NCBI GenBank assembly: GCA_947478315.1
Contig: CANJWF010000055.1
Coordinates: 1 to 7,590 of the forward strand
Length of the DNA: 7,590 nucleotides
Source of the DNA: Sphingobacteriaceae bacterium
Lineage (GTDB): Bacteria > Bacteroidota > Bacteroidia > Sphingobacteriales > Sphingobacteriaceae
Reading direction: 5' to 3'
The notes beneath the pieces were generated by a model, which was not told the origin of the DNA, did no database searches, and saw only the letters and a list, made by a program, of their open reading frames with translations. Below are positions 1 through 5,629 of the stretch, one piece after another. Numbering within the stretch: the stretch's first letter is position 1; each line of letters opens with the position of its first letter. The position numbers and the translations under genes are program-made.

Positions 1-1047
1 GCCTCCAGGACACATACAAAAAGAAAAAACACCCCTATGAGCAATCTGCTCTACCAAATTATAATAAGCAGGTGGCAAATGTTCACTTCTCTTACATGAA
101 TGATATTGAGCCTCATCGATAATCGATTGAGCATGTTCTATACGCACTCCCAGCGCAAAAGGCTTAGGCTCTAAAAGAATTTTTTTTCGATGCAATAAAT
201 AAAACACATCTCGCGCAGAATGTCCGGTAGCCAAAATCACAGCAGCAGATTTGAATACATCGCCTGCATGAGTTTTTACCGCCGAAATAGCCCCAAATTC
301 AATTGAGCAATCGGTTACTTTTGCATTAAAATGAATCTCCCCTCCCGCATTCAAAATAGCAGACCTGATGGAAACAATAATCTGAGGTAATTTATTAGTA
401 CCAATATGCGGACGGGCATCTATTAAAATATCTTCGGTAGCTCCATGTGCAACAAAAGTTTGCAACACCTTCTGAACATCGCCGCGCTTATTCGAACGCG
501 TATATAATTTTCCATCCGAATAAGTACCTGCACCACCTTCTCCAAAACAGTAATTAGAATCAGGATTGAGCAATCCGAATTTACTAATAGCAGCCAAATC
601 AAATCTTCTTTCTCTAACATTTTTACCCCGTTCTAATATAATCGGCTTAAATCCCAACTCAATACAACGCAAGGCTGCAAACAGCCCAGCAGGCCCCGCC
701 CCAATAATGATGACAGACTTTGCCGAAGATACATTGGGATAGGACGGTAAAAAAAAATCAGGAAAAGCGTATGCATCTCTATAAACACGTATTTTTAGCC
801 GATAAACAACTTGCTTGGCACGCGCATCAATAGACTTTTTAATAATTTTGTATGTCTTAAATTCAATACCTTTGAGTTGCCGAGTAATTAACTGACGGAG
901 CACCACATCATCCTGTAAAAATTCTGGAGCAATCGCAATATCAATCTCCTCAACCGTGCCACCGCCAAGCGGTGCCTCCGTGGGCATTTTCGGAATATGT
1001 GTGCCTTCCTCTGTTGAAGTTTTTGGTTGATTGAGTCGTTGTGGCAT
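1..1047 (-). CDS. FAD-dependent dehydrogenase, COG2509 family (C-terminal part beyond window)
   Basis: A continuous reading frame of 349 codons runs from an ATG at 1047 to the window edge without a stop. Residues 40-91 resemble the small N-terminal domain of this family, including KKSIDAR. A Rossmann FAD-binding segment follows (VIIIGAGPAGLFAAL, 112-126), with a likely ribose-binding Glu at 139. Next come GEGGAGTYSDGKLYTR (169-184), the second FAD contact LATGHSARD (272-280), and FSFCMCPGG (341-349), which is characteristic of the family. An in-frame TAA lies five codons upstream of the ATG, so the start is well constrained, and a promoter sits about 28 bp upstream. Family members are usually a little over 500 residues, so roughly a third of the protein is missing here. 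They are predicted cytoplasmic flavoproteins with no settled substrate. The family call is firm; the reaction is unknown. Confidence 0.88.
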   Translation of the reverse strand, partial: MPQRLNQPKTSTEEGTHIPKMPTEAPLGGGTVEEIDIAIAPEFLQDDVVLRQLITRQLKGIEFKTYKIIKKSIDARAKQVVYRLKIRVYRDAYAFPDFFLPSYPNVSSAKSVIIIGAGPAGLFAALRCIELGFKPIILERGKNVRERRFDLAAISKFGLLNPDSNYCFGEGGAGTYSDGKLYTRSNKRGDVQKVLQTFVAHGATEDILIDARPHIGTNKLPQIIVSIRSAILNAGGEIHFNAKVTDCSIEFGAISAVKTHAGDVFKSAAVILATGHSARDVFYLLHRKKILLEPKPFALGVRIEHAQSIIDEAQYHSCKRSEHLPPAYYNLVEQIAHRGVFSFCMCPGG

Positions 1048-1074
1048 TATGTCAGTTATTTAACCTAAAACCAC

Positions 1075-1102
1075 CAAAGGTATAATTTTTGTTAGCCATC
1101 AA
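1075..1102 (-). promoter_or_regulatory. Bacteroidota-type promoter for the FAD dehydrogenase gene
   Basis: Read on the minus strand, TACCTTTG (1082 to 1075) matches the TAnnTTTG -7 element exactly. A TTG (1102 to 1100) stands 17 nt upstream, within the TTG-N17-23-TAnnTTTG arrangement described for Flavobacterium. Transcription would start about 20-25 nt before the ATG at 1047. The match is by eye only. The remaining intergenic sequence towards lemA (to 1210) shows no equally good plus-strand promoter. Confidence 0.6.
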
Positions 1103-1210
1103 CATATCACATCTATGAAAAAAACACCCAACAAACGCACAAGCGTCTTATAATTAACTAACCTTTAAAAATCAAATTAAACTAACAACCACTTTTAAAC
1201 AAATTATCAA

Positions 1211-1798
1211 ATGAAAAAAGCAATTTACGGCATCGTAGGTTTTATTACCCTATTGATATTGTTCGCCTCATGCGGATACAACAACATGGTTAAATTAGAC
1301 GAACAAGTTCAATCACAATGGGCACAAGTCGAAAATGTATACCAACGACGTTCTGATTTAATTCCAAATTTAGTCAACACAGTAAAAGGAGTAGCAAACT
1401 TCGAACAAAGCACGCTCACTAAAGTGATGGAAGCACGAGCAAAAGCCACCTCTATTCAAGTTGACCCTAACAAGTTAAGCCCTGAAAATGTAAAGAAATT
1501 TCAAGGTGCTCAGGGAGAACTAAGCCAAGCTATCGGACGTTTAATGATGATTACCGAAAACTATCCCAATTTAAAAGCCAATGAAAATTTCTTAGAACTT
1601 CAAGCACAATTAGAAGGTACAGAAAATCGAATTACAGTAGAAAGACAACGTTTCAATGAAGTAACACAGCAATATAATGCCAAAGTGCGTACCTTTCCGA
1701 ACAACCTAACCGCAGGCATGTTTGGATTTGAAAAGAAAGGCTATTTTCAAGCAGAAGCAGGTGCCGAAAAAGCTCCCAAAGTTGATTTTGGAAAATAA
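1211..1798 (+). CDS. lemA: LemA family protein, probable lipoprotein
   Basis: This 195-residue protein has the hallmarks of LemA. A hydrophobic N-terminal segment (4-20) is followed by YNNMVKLDEQV (23-33), then W37, YQRRSDLIPNLVNTVKG (44-60), ENYPNLKAN (116-124), GTENRITVERQRFN (136-149) and FPNNLTAGMFGF (162-173). These form the long helical bundle typical of the family, and length and ends look complete. The hydrophobic segment ends in LFAS-C21, which can be read as a relaxed Bacteroidota lipobox. The protein is therefore either lipid-anchored at Cys21 or held by an N-terminal membrane helix, with most of the chain outside the cytoplasm. LemA proteins are widespread, commonly lie next to TPM-domain genes as here, and have no established biochemical activity. 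No Shine-Dalgarno precedes the ATG. It is probably the first gene of a four-gene operon. Confidence 0.93.
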   Translation: MKKAIYGIVGFITLLILFASCGYNNMVKLDEQVQSQWAQVENVYQRRSDLIPNLVNTVKGVANFEQSTLTKVMEARAKATSIQVDPNKLSPENVKKFQGAQGELSQAIGRLMMITENYPNLKANENFLELQAQLEGTENRITVERQRFNEVTQQYNAKVRTFPNNLTAGMFGFEKKGYFQAEAGAEKAPKVDFGK

Positions 1799-1829
1799 AT
1801 AAACGTGTTCGCTACAAAAGTAAGAATCA

Positions 1830-2684
1830 ATGTTATTCAAATATAAAGGGAGATTTTTAAGTGAAATATTTCCCTTTTTGTACATCATTAGAACATGGCA
1901 AAAACGATTTTTCAGGTTCATATATTGGCAATTTTCAACAAACAAGTATGCTAACACATTTGAAGATGAGCTACTGCCGTATAGATATGTAAAGCATTCT
2001 TCCAAGCTTTTACGTATGTACTCCAATGATGAGCGTGAGTATAAATGGCAAAAAAATAAGGTAAAAAACTTAAAAATTGCAGCCAAAGCTATTGATAGGA
2101 TCGTTATTAAACCAGGTGAAGTTTTTTCATTTTGCAAACTTGTTGGATTGCCAACTTCAAAAAAAGGTTACTTAGAAGGGATGGAATTATCTCGAGGAGA
2201 AGCCCGAGCTGGAATAGGCGGAGGAATATGTCAATTAGCAAACCTTATTACTTGGATGACGTGGCATACACCCTTAACTATTATCGAAAGAAGTCATCAT
2301 AGTTTTGATCCTTTTCCCGACCAAGGTAGAATTTTACCATTTGGTAGTGGTGCTGCTATTTTTTGGAATTATGTTGACTTACAAATAAAAAACACATCTA
2401 AAGATGAAGTTTTTCAAATCATAATAGATTTTACAGAAACTGCACTCAAAGGGGAAATAAGAAGCACTAAACGCCCAATTTACAGTTATAAAATTATCGA
2501 AAAAGAACATTTTTTTATACAAAAAAACGAACATTGGTATCGTTCAAATGAAATTTGGCGTAGCGTTTTTAATCGAGGTGTCGACTGTGGTCCTAAGTAT
2601 TTTGTTGCAGAAGAAAGATTAGTGAAAAACTTTGCACGAGTCAAGTATGAACCAGACCCGTCCGAATATATTATAAAATTTTAG
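1830..2684 (+). CDS. VanW family protein
   Basis: A 284-residue protein whose central part (about 78-215) is a VanW domain. The family signatures are clear: GEVFSFCKLVG (96-106), GIGGGICQLANLI (128-140), and the HHSFDPFPDQ stretch through GRILPFGSGA (156-175). The N-terminal region, with WQKRFFRFIYW (23-33) and LLPYR (48-52), also fits the short stand-alone VanW form, so the gene looks intact. No signal peptide or clear membrane helix is seen. VanW was named from the vanB vancomycin-resistance cluster, but its function is unknown and it is not a resistance determinant by itself. The gene lies 31 nt after lemA and 34 nt before the first TPM gene, apparently interrupting that pair. A hand count gives about 35% G+C over 1861-2220 against about 41% over 1261-1440 in lemA, a small difference compatible with a separate origin. 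The region beyond residue 215 is not recognised. Confidence 0.88.
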   Translation: MLFKYKGRFLSEIFPFLYIIRTWQKRFFRFIYWQFSTNKYANTFEDELLPYRYVKHSSKLLRMYSNDEREYKWQKNKVKNLKIAAKAIDRIVIKPGEVFSFCKLVGLPTSKKGYLEGMELSRGEARAGIGGGICQLANLITWMTWHTPLTIIERSHHSFDPFPDQGRILPFGSGAAIFWNYVDLQIKNTSKDEVFQIIIDFTETALKGEIRSTKRPIYSYKIIEKEHFFIQKNEHWYRSNEIWRSVFNRGVDCGPKYFVAEERLVKNFARVKYEPDPSEYIIKF

Positions 2685-2718
2685 TATCAACGCATTTACC
2701 AAATAAATTACAATAAAA

Positions 2719-3141
2719 ATGCTCTCGGAACAACAAAAATTACTCATCAAAAATGCCATTGCAGAGGCAGAAAAAACAACCTCCGGAGAAATCAGAGTTT
2801 GCATCGAAAAACGTTGCCCAAGCACACCCTTAGATAGAGCAAGCAGCTGTTTTCACAAATTCAAGATGCACAAAACAGCCTTAAGAAATGGCGTACTCAT
2901 TTATGTAGCTACGCAAGACCGAAAATTTGCCATCATAGGTGATGTTGGCATCAACCAATTAACAGGAGCATTTTTTTGGGAAGAAACTAAATTAGACATG
3001 TTGCATCTATTCCGAGACGATAAAATAACGCAAGGCATTGTAAAAGGAATAGAAAAAGTCGGACAACAATTACAAACGCTATTCCCCTTCCAAAAAAATG
3101 ATATAAACGAACTATCCGACGAAGTAATTCTATTAGATTAA
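2719..3141 (+). CDS. Small soluble TPM-domain protein
   Basis: This 140-residue protein has the TPM (TLP18.3/Psb32/MOLO-1) domain over nearly its whole length. An N-terminal helix (3-19) leads to SGEIRVCIE (22-30). The second core strand pair follows, NGVLIYVATQDRKFAIIGD (57-75), then a helical end including ITQGIVKGIEKVGQQL (103-118). It has no signal peptide or membrane segment, so it is predicted to be cytoplasmic, unlike the next gene product. It matches the short LemA-associated TPM class (COG3762-like) that often lies beside a membrane-anchored paralog. Some TPM proteins, such as plant TLP18.3, have acid phosphatase activity. That cannot be assumed here. It is 42 nt upstream of the YgcG-type gene and presumably co-transcribed. 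No Shine-Dalgarno is seen. Confidence 0.85.
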   Translation: MLSEQQKLLIKNAIAEAEKTTSGEIRVCIEKRCPSTPLDRASSCFHKFKMHKTALRNGVLIYVATQDRKFAIIGDVGINQLTGAFFWEETKLDMLHLFRDDKITQGIVKGIEKVGQQLQTLFPFQKNDINELSDEVILLD

Positions 3142-3183
3142 AAAAGTTCAACCTACACAATCACAATAAAAACAGTAAAACGG

Positions 3184-3972
3184 ATGTATCTCAACATAAA
3201 AAAATCACTTAACCAACACTTCAAAACAGTCAGTATACTGAGTGCATTTATTGTTTATTCATTGAGTTGTTTAGCCCAAGATTTTCCCGCCAAAGCCAAT
3301 AAATTGGTCAACGACTATACAGGAACACTATCCGTAGAAGAAACCCAATTATTAGAAACAAAACTAGTTGCCTTTGCCGACACCACTTCTACACAAATAG
3401 CCGTTGTAGTTGTTAACTCCTTAAATGGCTATGAAGTATCCGAATATGCGTTAAAACTAGCAGAAAATTGGCAAATTGGTCAACAAGGTAAAAATAATGG
3501 CATTCTACTATTGGCATCACTTGGAGACAGAAAAATAACGATTCAGACAGGCTATGGTCTAGAAGCTGTTTTACCCGATGCACTCTGCAAAAGAATTATC
3601 GAAAGAGAAATCAAACCTTATTTTAAACAACAGCGGTATTTCGAAGGACTAGATGCCGCTACTAACGCCATTATTAGCGCAACTAAAGGCGAATATAAAG
3701 CCGATAAAAAACCTATTAAAAATAACCATGCCCTGCTAATTATCTTCGGAGCCATGATACTCATTGCCATACTAGGCAGAATAATGAAAAATAAAAACAA
3801 TGGCAATGTTATTGATGGAGGCGGTAGCTCAAATTTATTTTGGTTAGCCATGTTACTAGGTTCAGGACGAAACCAAGGTAATGGTTGGAAAGATTTTTCT
3901 GGCGGAAGTGGAAACTTTGGAGGTTTCGGTGGCGGAAGTTTCGGTGGTGGTGGAGCTAGCGGAGATTGGTAA
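3184..3972 (+). CDS. YgcG-type TPM-domain protein, secreted and membrane-anchored, with Gly-rich tail
   Basis: A 262-residue protein with four parts. A signal peptide (about 1-31) has a likely cleavage at SCLA|QD. The TPM domain (about 34-168) contains VNDYTGTLS (42-50), QIAVVVVNSL (71-80) and GKNNGILLLASL through YGLEAVLPD (102-132). A transmembrane helix covers about 183-200. The cytoplasmic tail is rich in Gly, Ser and Phe (212-262) and ends GGGGASGDW. This order is standard for the YgcG/COG1512 family, so the TPM domain is predicted to face the periplasm. The tail-encoding DNA contains short in-frame repeats, for example GGCGGAAGT at 3901 and 3931, and TTTCGGTGG at 3924 and 3939. It is the last gene of the cluster, and its stop is one base from the stop of the convergent gene. 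TPM proteins have been linked to phosphatase activity and to membrane-protein assembly, but the role of this type is unproven. Confidence 0.92.
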   Translation: MYLNIKKSLNQHFKTVSILSAFIVYSLSCLAQDFPAKANKLVNDYTGTLSVEETQLLETKLVAFADTTSTQIAVVVVNSLNGYEVSEYALKLAENWQIGQQGKNNGILLLASLGDRKITIQTGYGLEAVLPDALCKRIIEREIKPYFKQQRYFEGLDAATNAIISATKGEYKADKKPIKNNHALLIIFGAMILIAILGRIMKNKNNGNVIDGGGSSNLFWLAMLLGSGRNQGNGWKDFSGGSGNFGGFGGGSFGGGGASGDW

Positions 3973-3980
3973 TTTACCAA
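3966..3980. repeat. 15-bp perfect palindrome spanning two convergent stop codons
   Basis: TTGGTAATTTACCAA contains the Trp-stop ends of both converging genes: TGG TAA read on each strand, one base apart. On the plus strand it is followed by A residues rather than T, so it does not resemble an intrinsic terminator. No other terminator is visible between the two operons. Confidence 0.7.
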
Positions 3981-4606
3981 AAACGAAAAGACAAACCCGT
4001 ATAAAAAACATATGCCCGCTGCTCGAAATTATCATCTAAATCGTGTAGAGAATTTTCATACCGACAATTCAGCTTAAAATTATCTAAACCCACAGATACC
4101 CCATATTGCAATCCTAAAAATTTATTTTTATACGCTCCAAAAGTCGGATAAGCCCCTTCTATTTCCGAAGTAAATGAATTTTTTTTCGCTAAATTAATTT
4201 CAAAAACGGGACCTGCAACCACATCCAAATCAACAATGAGCCCTCCTATTTTCACACCTAATAACAATGGTAATTGCAAATTTGTGAAAACAACGGATAC
4301 TTGACGCCCTTGTCCGTTTACATCGAAAACAAAACTACTTCCCTTTGTTGCGATAGAAAGTTCGGGTTGAATGTAAAATACATCTCCCGTATTCATCCAT
4401 ACCCCTGCGCTAAAACCCATTATACCCGTAGATGCTGGAGCGTATATATTCTGTAGCGTAACACCAGGAATAATAGATGGTGGCATAATTTGATCTTTCG
4501 CTTTTATGAAGGAATAATTCAAATTAGCATCAATCCCCCATTGAACCTGTGCCGTAGCATTTTTAAACACAACCGTCAGTACAAAAACAACAACGATTTT
4601 TCTCAT
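3974..4606 (-). CDS. PorT-like outer-membrane beta-barrel protein
   Basis: With the ATG at 4606 this is a 210-residue protein. Its signal peptide MRKIVVVFVLTVV... ends ATA|Q after residue 19. The mature part has alternating amphipathic strands typical of the small eight-strand-like barrels of Bacteroidota (outer membrane protein beta-barrel family, PF13568). Landmarks are YIQPELSIATKGS (78-90), LQLPLLLGVKIGG (110-122), AGPVFEINL (131-139), GLQYGVSVGLDNFKLNCRYE (165-184) and the terminal GLSFRFW, an aromatic end typical of outer-membrane proteins. A GTG at 4624 would add MRIWVF, but the ATG gives a cleaner signal peptide, so I prefer it. The gene follows bshB1 by 27 nt and is probably co-transcribed with it; a functional link to bacillithiol is not implied. 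Ligand and role are unknown. Confidence 0.85.
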   Translation of the reverse strand: MRKIVVVFVLTVVFKNATAQVQWGIDANLNYSFIKAKDQIMPPSIIPGVTLQNIYAPASTGIMGFSAGVWMNTGDVFYIQPELSIATKGSSFVFDVNGQGRQVSVVFTNLQLPLLLGVKIGGLIVDLDVVAGPVFEINLAKKNSFTSEIEGAYPTFGAYKNKFLGLQYGVSVGLDNFKLNCRYENSLHDLDDNFEQRAYVFYTGLSFRFW

Positions 4607-4633
4607 AAACACCCAAATACGCACAACTCTCGT

Positions 4634-5353
4634 TTACTGCAATTGAAAAATATCACTTACCCCCAACAGCTTCCGAGACAAAAACCCTTCCGCATATCGC
4701 ACACCTACATGCTTGCCCAACTCGCGTGCACGCGCAACAACGGCATCCAAATAATCAGGAGAAGATATATAAGTATCTTGTTCTTGAGAATTTGCATCAT
4801 AGAACTGGGAGCGATAAGCTTTTATACTTTCCAATTTAAGGTCGAAATAATCACTTACATCTAACACGATATTAGGTTGAATAAATCTATCCTGTATGTA
4901 ATGCAGTAATAAATTGGGTTTCCAAGCCATTTGTTCAACACCTAACTCATCAAATGACTTAATTTTAGGTAGGGCACACAAAAACAAAGCATCCCCTATT
5001 AAATCCGATGCACGACCATGATCTGGGTGACGATCGTGATAAGCATTCGCTAAAACAATCGTTGGTTGGTATTTTCGAATAGTTTTTATAATCAATCGCT
5101 GATGTACCTCATCATTTTTAAAGAACCCATCTTGCATCTGCAAATTTTCTCTAACAGCAATTCCTAAGATTTCGCTAGCCCTCAACGATTCTCGATAACG
5201 TATTTCTTTGCTCCCTCTCGTTCCCAATTCACCTGCGGTTAAATCTACAATACCAACTTTTTTACCCTCATGAACATATTTAGCGATAGTTCCACCACAA
5301 CTAAGTTCTGCATCATCCGGATGCGCAGCAAACACCAATAGGTCTAATTTCAT
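4634..5353 (-). CDS. bshB1: Bacillithiol biosynthesis deacetylase BshB1
   Basis: The 239-residue product belongs to the LmbE/PIG-L zinc deacetylases and matches the BshB1 subgroup. BshB1 removes the acetyl group from N-acetyl-glucosaminyl-malate to give glucosaminyl-malate, the second step of bacillithiol synthesis, in the cytoplasm. The metal-binding motif is AAHPDDAELSCGG (9-21), with H11 and D14 as likely zinc ligands and D13 as the likely catalytic base. The third ligand, H112, lies in YHDRHPDHGRA (105-115), where H109 is also conserved. DLTAGELGTRGS (37-48) and SQFYDANSQ (182-190) are further subgroup features. Length matches the family. The ATG at 5353 starts directly at the conserved first strand and has no Shine-Dalgarno. 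bshA and bshC are not in the window. A related GlcNAc deacetylase is the main alternative, but the close fit favours BshB1. Confidence 0.92.
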   Translation of the reverse strand: MKLDLLVFAAHPDDAELSCGGTIAKYVHEGKKVGIVDLTAGELGTRGSKEIRYRESLRASEILGIAVRENLQMQDGFFKNDEVHQRLIIKTIRKYQPTIVLANAYHDRHPDHGRASDLIGDALFLCALPKIKSFDELGVEQMAWKPNLLLHYIQDRFIQPNIVLDVSDYFDLKLESIKAYRSQFYDANSQEQDTYISSPDYLDAVVARARELGKHVGVRYAEGFLSRKLLGVSDIFQLQ

Positions 5354-5492
5354 TAGAATAAATTATTTGTTCGTGTTGGTTTTATTTATGTTACTCATAC
5401 ACAACTCCGCAAGTTGATTTTTAACAGTCAAATAACTGACAATTCTACTATCTAAACCAACTTATTGCTCACCACTCCGAGCTAACCTAACA

Positions 5493-5500
5493 CAAAGATA
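5493..5500 (-). promoter_or_regulatory. Candidate -7 element for bshB1 operon
   Basis: Read on the minus strand, TATCTTTG (5500 to 5493) matches TAnnTTTG exactly. No TTG is found 17-23 nt upstream, so only half of the promoter is supported. If used, it gives a leader of roughly 135 nt before the bshB1 ATG at 5353. I see no recognisable riboswitch or convincing small ORF in that leader. Confidence 0.4.
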
Positions 5501-5581
5501 TAACTAGTTTTATTACCATTACCGATAAACTCTCCATCCTAAAGACTTTTAAATATTTTTTTCTTTCAAAATTTAAAATAC

Positions 5582-5589
5582 TACTTTTG
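5582..5589 (+). promoter_or_regulatory. Candidate -7 element for rpsA
   Basis: TACTTTTG matches TAnnTTTG exactly and sits in a strongly AT-rich tract (5541-5580). There is no TTG at the expected -33 distance; only a T-run with TTTC at 5560-5563 is present, about 18 nt upstream. Transcription would begin near 5593-5598, giving a leader of about 35 nt. The position just ahead of a highly expressed ribosomal gene supports the call. Confidence 0.6.
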
Positions 5590-5592
5590 CAG

Positions 5593-5609
5593 TCCTTGAA
5601 AATCAAGGA
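5593..5609 (+). repeat. Inverted repeat at the 5' end of the rpsA leader
   Basis: TCCTTG (5593-5598) and CAAGGA (5604-5609) are perfect reverse complements separated by AAAAT. In RNA this is a six-pair hairpin with a five-base loop, at or next to the predicted transcript start. Alternatively it is a 17-bp DNA operator-like palindrome. TCCTT (5593-5597) can also pair with AAGGA of the Shine-Dalgarno at 5612-5616, so two exclusive pairings exist. Confidence 0.5.
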
Positions 5610-5610
5610 A

Positions 5611-5617
5611 AAAGGAG
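5611..5617 (+). promoter_or_regulatory. Strong Shine-Dalgarno sequence of rpsA
   Basis: AAAGGAG is complementary to seven bases of the conserved 16S rRNA 3' end and lies 12 nt before the ATG at 5630, a slightly long spacing. None of the other six starts in the window has a comparable sequence. Confidence 0.7.
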
Positions 5618-5629
5618 ATAAATTAATTA

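Noticed and set aside
112..131. Imperfect palindrome around tandem ATCGAT
   Set aside because: It lies inside the FAD dehydrogenase coding sequence, is interrupted by an unpaired base, and is explained by the encoded residues.
423..620. 65-codon minus-strand open frame
   Set aside because: It lies inside the FAD dehydrogenase gene in a different frame of the same strand; the dehydrogenase frame carries the family motifs.
1132..1145. Possible small hairpin ACGC-ACAA-GCGT upstream of lemA
   Set aside because: It has only four pairs and no following T-run, so it is neither a convincing terminator nor a regulatory structure.
1116..1154. Twelve-codon plus-strand ORF (MKKTPNKRTSVL) upstream of lemA
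   Set aside because: It is too short to judge, has no ribosome-binding site or clear promoter, and no attenuator-like structure follows it.
1706..2137. 143-codon minus-strand open frame across the end of lemA and the start of vanW
   Set aside because: It lies antisense to two clearly recognisable genes, resembles no known family, and has the low-complexity Phe/Leu/Ser make-up of a shadow frame.
1799..2718. Search for target-site duplications or inverted repeats flanking vanW
   Set aside because: The two gaps (1799-1829 and 2685-2718) share only very short AT-rich strings, so there is no evidence of a transposon-borne insertion.
3618..3980. 120-codon minus-strand proline-rich open frame
   Set aside because: It is the antisense reading of the Gly-rich tail of the YgcG-type protein; the proline runs come from GGN codons on the other strand.
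1051..5440. GTCAGTTATTT at 1051-1061 and again, on the other strand, within 5421-5440
   Set aside because: An 11-base match between strands is expected by chance several times in a window of this size, and the two copies are oriented differently relative to their genes.
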